DNA of 64,000 bases from Planotetraspora mira (lineage in GTDB: Bacteria; Actinomycetota; Actinomycetes; Streptosporangiales; Streptosporangiaceae): positions 1 to 64,000 of the forward strand of contig NZ_BOOO01000001.1 of NCBI RefSeq assembly GCF_016863275.1, given 5' to 3'. Position numbers and translations under genes: made by a program. The notes beneath the pieces are model-generated. The model did no database searches. It was not told where the DNA came from and saw only the letters and a list, made by a program, of their open reading frames with translations. Positions 52,453 through 62,336 of this stretch are shown in pieces. Each line of letters starts with the position of its first letter. The first letter of the stretch is position 1.

Positions 52453-52818
52453 TCACACCGTTTCGGCGAGAAGGTTCTCGCGTGCCCAGCGGGCGACCTG
52501 GTCCAGCGCGGGCATCAGCGCCTGGCCCCGCTCGGTCAACTCGTACGACACCGTGACGGGCGGTCCCTCACAGACGGTGCGCGTGACGAGTCCCTCCTCG
52601 GCCAACTCCGACAGGCGGTCGGAGAGCACCGAATCGCTCACTCCCCCGATCGCACGCGACAGCTCGCGGAATCCGGCGGGACCCGGGCGTAGGCAACCCA
52701 GCACCACGGCGGTCCAGCGCTTCCCCAGAACCGAGAAGGCTCGCGTCAACGCGGCATCACCGCGCTCGCAGCACTCCACCTCGGCGGGTGAGGGGGGTTC
52801 GGAGGTCACGGAGCCCAT
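52453..52818 (-). CDS. HxlR-family transcriptional regulator
   Basis: A 121-residue winged-helix protein. It has CCERGDAALTRAFSVLGKRWTAVVLGCLRPGPAGFRELSRAIGGVSDSVLSDRLSELAEEGLVTRTV, the HxlR pattern including the early cysteine that can sense electrophiles or oxidants. It is divergent from the FAD oxidoreductase with 84 bases between, so control of that gene and of itself is likely. Confidence 0.88.
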   Translation of the reverse strand: MGSVTSEPPSPAEVECCERGDAALTRAFSVLGKRWTAVVLGCLRPGPAGFRELSRAIGGVSDSVLSDRLSELAEEGLVTRTVCEGPPVTVSYELTERGQALMPALDQVARWARENLLAETV

Positions 52819-52848
52819 CCTAGCCGGTTGCTTGCCACTTCGACTTTC

Positions 52849-52859
52849 CTAGCTGCTAG
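52849..52859. promoter_or_regulatory. Candidate HxlR operator
   Basis: CTAGC-T-GCTAG, a short perfect palindrome in the 84-base gap between hxlR and the oxidoreductase gene. TTGCCA (52832) and TAGTCT (52857) could be the -35 and -10 of the plus-strand promoter, so binding would overlap the -10. Confidence 0.5.
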
Positions 52860-52902
52860 TCTTCGCAGTGTCACCCCTAAATACCGAGTGAGGATAAGCG
52901 TA

Positions 52903-54027
52903 ATGACCGACAACACCGGCGGGCGCCCGAGCGTCGTGATCGTGGGCGGCGGATACGGCGGGGTCAACGCCGCCAAGGGCCTCGACGACGTCGCCGACGT
53001 GACCCTCGTGGACGCCAGCGAGATCTTCGTGCACAACGTCGCGGCATGGCGCGCCCTGGTCGAGCCCGTCTGGCTGGAACAGATCTTCATGCCCTACGAC
53101 CGCCTGCTGACCCACGGGCGGTTCCTGCACGATCGCGCCGTGACCGTCGACGGCCGGCGCGTCACCCTTGCCTCAGGGAGGGAACTCGAGCCCGACTACC
53201 TGATCCTGGCGACCGGCTCGTCCTACCCCTTCCCCGCCAAGACCGACGCGCCGGACGCGGAGACGGCGAAGGCCAGGTTCCGGGGAGCGCACGATGAGCT
53301 CCTCCGCGCCGAGCGGGTGCTGCTGGTCGGCGCCGGCCCCACCGGCCTGGAGCTCGCGGGTGAGATCAAGGCGTTCTTCCCCGACAAGCACGTGACGATC
53401 GTCGACATCGCATCCGACGTCCTGCCCGGCCCTTTCGACCAGTCACTGCGCGACGAGCTGCGACGCCAGCTGGACGAGATCGGCGTCGAGGTCAAACTCG
53501 GCAGCCCCCTGAGCGAGCTGCCGGACACCGCCCCGGCCACGTTCGGCGAGATCACGATCGCCACCGAGGACGGCGACAAGCTGACGGCGGACATCTGGTT
53601 CCGCTGCTTCGGCCTCACCCCGGAGTCGGGCTACCTGACGGGCTCCCTCGCAGCGACCCGCGACGAGAGGGGCTACCTCCGCGTCGACGGGCAGCTGCAG
53701 GTGATCGGGCACGAGCGCGTGTTCGCGATCGGCGACATCACCGACGCGGACCGCAAGACGGCCGGTGGCGCGACCTACCAGGGACAGCTGGTCGCCGGAA
53801 ACCTCCGCACGCTGATCACCGGTGAGGGTGAGCTCGGCACGTGGCAGCCGTTGCCACCCATCATCGTCGTGCCGCTCGGCCCAGAGAAGGGCGCCAGCTG
53901 GATTCCCGGTGAGGACGGCGTCGCGAAGCTGGCCGGACCCGACGTGACCTCTGCGGTGAAGGGCAGCGCCATGCTGGTGGGCAACTACAGCGCGCTGTTC
54001 GACGGCCCCGGCGGCACGCAGTCCTGA
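52903..54027 (+). CDS. NAD(P)/FAD-dependent oxidoreductase, AIF/NDH-2-like
   Basis: A 374-residue flavoprotein. The FAD fold starts VVIVGGGYGGVNAAKGLDDVADVTLVD. LILATGSSYPFPAK and the NADH fold VLLVGAGPTGLELAGEIKAFFP follow, then FAIGDITDADRKTAGGATYQG. It resembles FSP1/AIFM2-like quinone reductases more than the ndh product earlier in this window. The divergent HxlR regulator suggests response to quinones or reactive electrophiles. The substrate is inferred. Confidence 0.82.
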   Translation: MTDNTGGRPSVVIVGGGYGGVNAAKGLDDVADVTLVDASEIFVHNVAAWRALVEPVWLEQIFMPYDRLLTHGRFLHDRAVTVDGRRVTLASGRELEPDYLILATGSSYPFPAKTDAPDAETAKARFRGAHDELLRAERVLLVGAGPTGLELAGEIKAFFPDKHVTIVDIASDVLPGPFDQSLRDELRRQLDEIGVEVKLGSPLSELPDTAPATFGEITIATEDGDKLTADIWFRCFGLTPESGYLTGSLAATRDERGYLRVDGQLQVIGHERVFAIGDITDADRKTAGGATYQGQLVAGNLRTLITGEGELGTWQPLPPIIVVPLGPEKGASWIPGEDGVAKLAGPDVTSAVKGSAMLVGNYSALFDGPGGTQS

Positions 54028-54242
54028 TCAAGCCGCTCAGGAGGACCGGGCCGCCATGGCGGCATGCGGGCCCCGAGCGAACCGCCCCGTACGGCCACGC
54101 CCGACATCCGGTGACGTGGTCTGCGGAGCGCCGGGCTGAGGTGCTCCGCCTCTGGGGCGCCTCGGCCCGGGCAGGGCCGGCCGAGCCAGGCAGGACCCGA
54201 CGCGTGCGGTCCCGATGCGGGGGCTCGGAACCGCGCGTGACG
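54028..54242. other. Gap between converging oxidoreductase and parA genes
   Basis: About 215 bases of GC-rich sequence without a gene. Short GC-rich inverted segments occur (around 54100-54190), but no clean terminator stem or repeat. Confidence 0.4.
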
Positions 54243-55136
54243 TCAGACCCGCGAAGGCCACCGGACGAGCAGCTCACGAGCCAGCTCGCGGTAGGCGGTG
54301 GCACCCATGGAACCCGGGTCGAACTGGGTGATGGGCTCGCCGGCCAGGGTGGCGTCGGGGAACCGCACCGTCCGGTTGATGACGGTATGGAAGACCTTGT
54401 CGCCGAAGCCCTGCATGATCGTCTGCAGCACTTCCCGCGCGTGCAGCGTCCGCGGGTCGTACATCGTCGCCAGCAGGCCGTCGATCTCGAGGTCCTTGTT
54501 CAGGCGCTCCTGCACCTTGCCGATCGACTCCATCAGCAACGCGACGCCGCGCAGGGCGAAGAACTCGCACTCCAGGGGGATCATCACACTGTCCGCGCAG
54601 GTCAGCGCGTTCACGGTGAGCAGTCCGAGGGACGGCTGGCAGTCGATGAGGATGATGTCGTAGTGCGGCAGGAGCGGCTCGAGCGACCGCTGCAGCGCGT
54701 ACTCGCGCGCCACCTCGTTCACGAGCCTGATCTCCGCGCCGGACAGGAAGATGTTGCTCGGCAGCAGATCCATGCCCTCGACGGAGGTCTTGAGCAGCAC
54801 GTCGTCGACCGTGACGTCCGGCTCCTCCATGATGAGGTCGTACATGGTCGACTCAAGCGGCCGCGGGTCGATCCCGAGCCCGACCGACAGGGCGCCCTGG
54901 GGGTCGAAGTCCACGAGCAGCACCCGCTGGCCCACCTCGGCAAGCGCGGCGCCCAGGTTGATCGTGGTGGTCGTCTTGCCGACGCCGCCCTTCTGGTTCA
55001 CCATGGCGACGATCCGCGCGGGACCGTGCGTCTCCGGCGCTATCGGCTCCGGGAATACGGGGCGGGGGCGACCGGTCGGCCCGATCTCACCGCCGGGATT
55101 CCCCGCGGTCCACGTCGCATCTGTGGTCGCAGTCAA
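54243..55136 (-). CDS. parA: ParA-family chromosome-partitioning ATPase
   Basis: A 297-residue ATPase. After a Pro/Gly-rich start (about 1-40) it has the deviant Walker A motif IVAMVNQKGGVGKTTTTINLGAAL, then VLLVDFDPQGALSVGLGI, DIILIDCQPSLGLLTVNAL and PLECEFFALRGV. This is the ParA found next to scpAB in actinobacteria, distinct from the origin-linked ParA with ParB. TTG 55136 with GGGAGG at eight bases is the likely start; the frame is open to 55235 but lacks similarity. It lies downstream of xerD on the same strand. Confidence 0.92.
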   Translation of the reverse strand: MTATTDATWTAGNPGGEIGPTGRPRPVFPEPIAPETHGPARIVAMVNQKGGVGKTTTTINLGAALAEVGQRVLLVDFDPQGALSVGLGIDPRPLESTMYDLIMEEPDVTVDDVLLKTSVEGMDLLPSNIFLSGAEIRLVNEVAREYALQRSLEPLLPHYDIILIDCQPSLGLLTVNALTCADSVMIPLECEFFALRGVALLMESIGKVQERLNKDLEIDGLLATMYDPRTLHAREVLQTIMQGFGDKVFHTVINRTVRFPDATLAGEPITQFDPGSMGATAYRELARELLVRWPSRV

Positions 55137-55258
55137 CTGACGAACCTCCCTGATGGACCGAACCTGATCGAATTTAGAGCGTAGGACCCCCTGCGGCAAG
55201 GCGGCGCGCCAGGGGCCCGCGATATTCAACGCCATATTGCGCGCGGAACCAAATGCGT

Positions 55259-56173
55259 TCAGTGCCGCGCCCGGGGATGGGCGGCGGCGTAGACCTCACG
55301 GAGCCTGTCGACCGTCACAAGTGTGTACACCTGCGTCGTGGTGACCGACGCATGGCCCAGCAACTCTTGGACAACCCTAACGTCGGCGCCTCCGTCAAGG
55401 AGGTGGGTTGCGAATGAATGCCGCAACATATGCGGAGAAACACCAGAAAGACCCGCCCGCTCCGCTGCCGCCTGGAGGACCTCCCAGGCGCCCTGGCGGG
55501 TCAGCCTGCCCCCCCGGGCGTTGAGGAACAGCGCGGGCGTCCCCCGGCCGTGAGAGGCGATCTGGGGCCTCGCCCGGACCATGTAGGCGTCCAGGGCCCC
55601 CCGGGCGAACCGGCCCAGCGGGACGATCCTCGATCTGCCGCCCTTGCCCCGCAGCCGTACCTGGTCGTGATCGGGCTCCTCGCGGGGGGAGACGTCGTCG
55701 ACGGCCAGCCCGACCGCCTCGGAGATCCGCGCGCCCGTGCCGTACAGGACCTCAAGGAGCGCGCGGTTGCGCAGGGTCAGCGGCGCGTCCTCCGGGCCCG
55801 AGGCCGCGATGAGAAGCTCAACGTCGGCCACCGTGATCGCCTTCGGCAGCCTGCGCAGCTGGCGCGGCGGCCGGACCTCGTGCGCGGGGTCGTGACCGGT
55901 CACGCCCTCGCGGACCGCGAAGCGGTGCAGGCCGCGCACCGCCGACACCGCCCGGGCCGCCGAACTGGCGACCAGGGCGGGGTGCTCCGCGTCGCCCTCC
56001 CGCAGTGAAGCAAGGAAGGCGACCACGTCGGACTCGGTGATCCGCGAGAAGGAATCGACCCCCTGCGCCGCGAGATGATCGAGGTAGCGGCGCAGGTCGC
56101 GGCGGTAGGAAGCGAGTGTGTTGGCAGCCAGACCCCGCTCCACCGCCAGGTGCGCGAGGTAGCTGGACAGCAC
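55259..56173 (-). CDS. xerD: Site-specific tyrosine recombinase XerD
   Basis: A 304-residue recombinase. The N-terminal SAM-like domain has [30 protein letters not shown]. The catalytic domain has the first Arg in [17 protein letters not shown], Lys in [51 protein letters not shown] with HxxR and the second His, and the nucleophile Tyr at its end. It resolves chromosome dimers at dif with a partner. GTG 56173 is the only start codon after an upstream stop in this frame. Confidence 0.94.
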   Translation of the reverse strand: MLSSYLAHLAVERGLAANTLASYRRDLRRYLDHLAAQGVDSFSRITESDVVAFLASLREGDAEHPALVASSAARAVSAVRGLHRFAVREGVTGHDPAHEVRPPRQLRRLPKAITVADVELLIAASGPEDAPLTLRNRALLEVLYGTGARISEAVGLAVDDVSPREEPDHDQVRLRGKGGRSRIVPLGRFARGALDAYMVRARPQIASHGRGTPALFLNARGGRLTRQGAWEVLQAAAERAGLSGVSPHMLRHSFATHLLDGGADVRVVQELLGHASVTTTQVYTLVTVDRLREVYAAAHPRARH

Positions 56174-56208
56174 CGCCTCCGGCTCGCTCAGGACGTCCCC
56201 CTACGGAC

Positions 56209-58601
<2,393 letters not shown>

Positions 58602-58658
58602 CTACGTGCGCGAACCCACCATGGTCAAGGGCGCGACCAGGAGGTACCTTGTCCCGTT

Positions 58659-59387
58659 ATGTCGATCGTGAAGCGCGCCGTGGGCCGATTGGCCCACCGG
58701 ACATGGGCCTACCTGCGGGAGGCGGCCGCTCTCAGCCCCGGCTCCACAGGGGGTTACCGGTTCCGTCATCTCGGCGAGGGAGCGTGCGTGTCGTTCCCGC
58801 TCGGCGCGATCTTCGGTGAGGCCTGGATCGAGATCGGGGACCACACGCTGATCGGGGAAAGGGTCTCGATCTCCGCCGGAATGGGCCCCGGCGTGGACCT
58901 CGGTCCCGACTCGATCGTGCGGATCGGCCGCGCCTGCTCCATCGGCAGGGGCAGCCACATCGTCGGGCACCAGTCGATCGACGTCGGCGACGACGTGTTC
59001 ACCGGCCCGTACGTCTACATCACCGACCAGAACCACGTCTACGACGATCCCGAGACGCCCATCGGGCGGCAGTGGCCGCGCAACAATCCCGTCTCGATCG
59101 GCTCGGGCTCGTGGTTGGGGACGGGGGCGATCATCCTGCCGGGCACTCGCATCGGCCGCCAGTCGGTCGTCGCGGCCGGCGCCGTCGTCCGCGGCGAGTT
59201 CCCCGACCACTCCGTGATCGCGGGCGTCCCCGCCAAGATCGTCCGCCGGCACTCCCCCGAGCGGGGGTGGCACAGCCCCCTCCTGCCGGTTCTCCCGGAG
59301 GGACCGCAGGACTTCCGCGAGGCTCGTACGGCTCCCGCCCGGCCGGGCCCGCCGGCGACCCGGCCGACCGTCGCCGAGGCCGGGTGA
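58659..59387 (+). CDS. Hexapeptide-repeat (left-handed beta helix) acyltransferase
   Basis: A 242-residue protein. Repeated hexapeptide turns run from about 55 to 190: WIEIGDHTLIGERVSISAGM, SIVRIGRACSIGRGSHIVGHQSIDVGDDVFTGPYVYITDQNHVYDDPETPI, and VSIGSGSWLGTGAIILPGTRIGRQSVVAAGAVV. The His in DQNHVY is the catalytic base position in the LacA/NodL-like acetyltransferases. The acceptor is unknown. ATG 58659 is 14 bases from GGAGG. It is divergent from pyrG. Confidence 0.84.
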   Translation: MSIVKRAVGRLAHRTWAYLREAAALSPGSTGGYRFRHLGEGACVSFPLGAIFGEAWIEIGDHTLIGERVSISAGMGPGVDLGPDSIVRIGRACSIGRGSHIVGHQSIDVGDDVFTGPYVYITDQNHVYDDPETPIGRQWPRNNPVSIGSGSWLGTGAIILPGTRIGRQSVVAAGAVVRGEFPDHSVIAGVPAKIVRRHSPERGWHSPLLPVLPEGPQDFREARTAPARPGPPATRPTVAEAG

Positions 59388-59521
59388 GCCCGGTCCGGCG
59401 TTCGCATATCGTCACCCGTTTCGGGGACGTGCAGGGAAGTCCGTCCGTTGATGTCTTCGCCTGACCGGATGGCGACGGCCACGTGGCGCCCGATTACGTG
59501 GCGAAGCAGAAGGAGATGCCG

Positions 59522-60121
59522 ATGTTCGCGGCGCTGACCGGGCTCGGCCTGTCGACCGCGGCGGGGCTCAACGCCTACATCCCGCTCATGGTCGTCGGGC
59601 TGCTCGCCAACCTCACCGACGCCGTACGGCTGCCGCAGGGCTACGAATGGCTGTCCAACGGCTGGGTCCTGGCGGTCATCGGGGTGCTGCTGGTCGCCGA
59701 GTTCGTGCTCGACAAGGTCCCCGTAGTGGACCACGTCAACGACATCATCCAGACGGCCGTACGGCCCGCATCCGGGGGCGTGGTCTTCAGCGCCACCGCG
59801 GCCGCGGCCAGGCTGGACGAATCGACGTGGATGGCCGAGCATCCGGCGGTCGGCTGGGTCCTCGGCATCGTGGTCGCCCTGGCCGTCCATCTGGTCAAGT
59901 CGGGCGCCCGCCCCGTCGTCAACGCGACCACGGCGGGTTTCGGCGCCCCCGTCGTCAGCACGGTCGAGGACGCGAGTTCGCTGGGCATGAGCCTCATCGC
60001 GATCTTCCTGCCGGTGCTCGTCATCGTGGCGATGGCGGTTCTGGCATTGGTCGCCTGGCTGCTCCTGCGCCGGGTGCGCCGCTATCGGGAGGCCCGCCGA
60101 GCCCGCCCCGCCGGACCGTGA
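59522..60121 (+). CDS. DUF4126 membrane protein
   Basis: A 199-residue protein with four to five hydrophobic helices: MFAALTGLGLSTAAGLNAYIPLMVVGLLANL, VLAVIGVLLVAEFVLDKVPVVDHVNDIIQTAVRP, and others to about 190. The sequence KVPVVDHVND-Q-AVRP is the mark of DUF4126. Function unknown. ATG 59522 has AAGGAG seven bases upstream. Its stop codon is within the first unit of repeat array C. Confidence 0.85.
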   Translation: MFAALTGLGLSTAAGLNAYIPLMVVGLLANLTDAVRLPQGYEWLSNGWVLAVIGVLLVAEFVLDKVPVVDHVNDIIQTAVRPASGGVVFSATAAAARLDESTWMAEHPAVGWVLGIVVALAVHLVKSGARPVVNATTAGFGAPVVSTVEDASSLGMSLIAIFLPVLVIVAMAVLALVAWLLLRRVRRYREARRARPAGP

Positions 60122-60492
60122 TCACGCACAGATTCGGCGTCAGCGCCCTTGGCCTGGCGCGATCGTATTCGTGATCATGCACGGGTTCGGTGATCAGGCC
60201 GACGAACAGGGCCCACATCTTCCGTGATCATGCGCCGATTCGGCATCAGGGCCGTTGGCCTGGCGCGATGGCATTCGTGATCATGCATGCGACTTTCCCG
60301 AAGCCCGGTTGTCGGTCGTCACTGCATGATCACGAATGGGATCCGCGCTGCTCGCAAGCGTTTTCCCGAACCTGTGCATGATCACGAACATTGTTTCAGC
60401 AGGTCAGCGGCCATCGCGGCGAACCTGTGCATGATCACGGCGAGAGTCGACGCAGGCGAGGGGGGCGATCGCCGAACTTGTGCATGATCACG
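60117..60492. repeat. Array C: 53-bp-phased inverted repeat array
   Basis: Forward cores start at 60117, 60170, 60223 and 60276; inverted cores end at 60334, 60386, 60439 and 60492. Steps are 53 bp (one of 52), with a central 58. The units at 60170 and 60223 match, in order and beyond the core, the units at 22379 and 22432 of array A (GGTGATCAGG and GGCCTGGCGCGAT-like parts). It lies between the DUF4126 stop and the arsR stop (18 bases away). Confidence 0.92.
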
Positions 60493-60509
60493 CCAGGGGG
60501 TGCGAGGGG

Positions 60510-60881
60510 TCACCCGTTCTCGGCTGCGTCGACCTCTTCCCGCATGGGGGTGTCGGTCTCTTCCCGCACGGAGCCGAGGACGGCGGCCAGGAGGCCGGGG
60601 AAACGCTCGTCCAGGTCCCCCCGGCGGAGGCTGACGTACCGCTGCCGGCCGTGGGGGACGTTTCGGACCACCCCCGCCTCCCGCAGCGTCTTCAGATGGT
60701 GGGAGAGCGTGGACTTGGGGATCTCCGCACCGGCCGGCTGGCAGGCCGCCACCTCGATCGGGCCCTCGACGAGGGATCGCACGATCGCCAGGCGCGACGG
60801 ATCGCTCAGGGCGAACAACACGTCGGTCAGGGCCAGGTCCGCCGTGTCCGGGTGCGCCAGGTCCCGTGAGGTTCCACTCAT
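60510..60881 (-). CDS. ArsR-family transcriptional regulator
   Basis: A 123-residue winged-helix protein. It has LFALSDPSRLAIVRSLVEGPIEVAACQPAGAEIPKSTLSHHLKTLREAGVVRNVPHGRQRYVSLRR, the ArsR HTH with recognition helix PKSTLSHHLKTL. The metal motif ELCVC is absent, so it likely senses something other than a metal. ATG 60881 lies at the edge of a palindrome, consistent with autorepression. It is divergent from an MFS gene. Confidence 0.88.
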   Translation of the reverse strand: MSGTSRDLAHPDTADLALTDVLFALSDPSRLAIVRSLVEGPIEVAACQPAGAEIPKSTLSHHLKTLREAGVVRNVPHGRQRYVSLRRGDLDERFPGLLAAVLGSVREETDTPMREEVDAAENG

Positions 60882-60882
60882 G

Positions 60883-60900
60883 GTTCGACAATAGTTGAAC
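60883..60900. promoter_or_regulatory. Operator half of the arsR/MFS region (site 1)
   Basis: GTTCGAC-AATA-GTTGAAC, an inverted repeat with one mismatch, directly upstream of the arsR start codon. Confidence 0.55.
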
Positions 60901-60926
60901 AGTGAGTCCCCGCGGCGTAGTCTCCA

Positions 60927-60950
60927 ACAGTTCGAAAATTTTGGAACTGT
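60927..60950. promoter_or_regulatory. Operator of the arsR/MFS region (site 2)
   Basis: ACAGTTC and GAACTGT flank GAAAATTTTG, giving a 24-base near-palindrome 19 bases upstream of the MFS start and next to its ribosome binding site. It shares the GTTC/GAAC arms with site 1. A repressor here would block the transporter gene. Confidence 0.65.
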
Positions 60951-60968
60951 ATTGAAGGAGAGCCGGGC

Positions 60969-62264
60969 ATGCACAACACCGACGATCGTCCGCCCGCGGC
61001 TCGCGCCGCGCGGCGGATGCCCCGAGCCGCCGGCTTCTGGCTGGTCGGCGGGACCCTGCTGGCCTTCATGGCGGCCTCGAGCACCCCATCCCCGCTCTAT
61101 GTGGTCTACCAGCAGCGATGGGACTTCTCCGCCGCCACGCTCACCGCCGTCTTCGCCGTCTACGTCCTGGCCCTGCTGATCGCGTTGCTGACCGTCGGAG
61201 GGTTGTCCGACCATCTGGGCCGCCGCCCCGTCCTGGCCGCCGCCCTGCTGGTCGAGGCGGTCGCCATGGTCGTGTTCATGGAGGCCGACGGGGTCGGGCT
61301 CCTGCTGCTGGCCCGAATCCTGCAGGGCCTCGCCACGGGCGCCGCGGCCGGGGCCATCAGCGCCGCCGTGGTGGACCTCCAGCCCTTCCCGGGCTCACGA
61401 CTGGGAGCGCTGACGAACAGCGTGGCGCCCACCGTGGGACTGGCCGTGGGAGCGCTGGGGGCCGGACTGCTCGTGCAGTACGCCCCCGCGCCGACGACCC
61501 TCCCGTTCGCCCTTCTCGCGGCCGTCTTCGTGCTCCTGACGGTCGCCGTGGCCTTCCTGCCGGAGACGGTCTCGCGGCGCCGGGGGGCCCTCTCGTCGCT
61601 GCGCCCACGCGCCTCGGTGCCGCCCCGAGCACGGCGGGCGTTCCTCACCGCCGTCCCCTGCCTCGTGGCGACCTGGGCGATGGGAGGGCTCTACCTCTCC
61701 CTGGGCGGCTCGGTGACGGCGAGCGTCCTGCACGTCACCAACCACCTGGTGGGCGGGCTCGTAGTCACCACCCTCACGGGCGCGGGCGCCGTGGCCTCGA
61801 TCGTGGTCCGCGACATGGAACCGCGCCGCGTCATGACCGCGGGATCGGCCGCCCTGGCCGTCGGGACCGCGCTGGCGCTGGCCGCGATCTCCGGGGCGTC
61901 GGCGCCGCTGTTCTTCATCGGCACCGCCGTCGCGGGCAGCGGCTTCGGCGCCGCCTTCCTCGGCGCGTTCCGCTCGCTCGCCCAACTCGCGGAGCCAGCG
62001 GAGCGGGCGGAGTTGTTCGCCTCCATCTACGTGGTCAGCTACCTCGCGTTCAGCGTGCCCGCGGTCCTGGCCGGTCTGGCTGTCCCGTCCGCCGGCCTGC
62101 GGACCACGGCCACCGCCTACGGGGTCCTGGTCCTGGTGCTGGCGCTGCTCGCCGTGGTCGCCGGAGCCGTCCGGCGGCGGCCCCGCCCCGGCACCTCACA
62201 CGCGGCAGAGGCCACGCATGCCCCCGAAGCCGTCCGGGGCCCCGAGACGGTCCGTACGCCTTGA
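60969..62264 (+). CDS. MFS transporter
   Basis: A 431-residue protein with 12 predicted helices. Motif A is VGGLSDHLGRRPVLAAAL. It starts after GAAGGAGA. The N-terminal helix pair reads FWLVGGTLLAFMAASSTPSPLYVVYQ, which recurs in actinobacterial drug-type MFS proteins. It is divergent from arsR with palindromic sites between. The C-terminal tail is Pro/Glu/Ala-rich. Substrate unknown. Confidence 0.87.
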   Translation: MHNTDDRPPAARAARRMPRAAGFWLVGGTLLAFMAASSTPSPLYVVYQQRWDFSAATLTAVFAVYVLALLIALLTVGGLSDHLGRRPVLAAALLVEAVAMVVFMEADGVGLLLLARILQGLATGAAAGAISAAVVDLQPFPGSRLGALTNSVAPTVGLAVGALGAGLLVQYAPAPTTLPFALLAAVFVLLTVAVAFLPETVSRRRGALSSLRPRASVPPRARRAFLTAVPCLVATWAMGGLYLSLGGSVTASVLHVTNHLVGGLVVTTLTGAGAVASIVVRDMEPRRVMTAGSAALAVGTALALAAISGASAPLFFIGTAVAGSGFGAAFLGAFRSLAQLAEPAERAELFASIYVVSYLAFSVPAVLAGLAVPSAGLRTTATAYGVLVLVLALLAVVAGAVRRRPRPGTSHAAEATHAPEAVRGPETVRTP

Positions 62265-62285
62265 GCCGTCCCTGCCCCGCCCCCT

Positions 62286-62305
62286 CCCCGCCGGAGACGG
62301 CGGGG
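62286..62305. terminator. Terminator between the MFS gene and uvrB
   Basis: CCCCGCCG and CGGCGGGG form an eight-base stem with a four-base loop, between converging genes. Confidence 0.65.
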
Positions 62306-62336
62306 CGGGAGAGGACCGATCAGGCCGGACCCGGGG

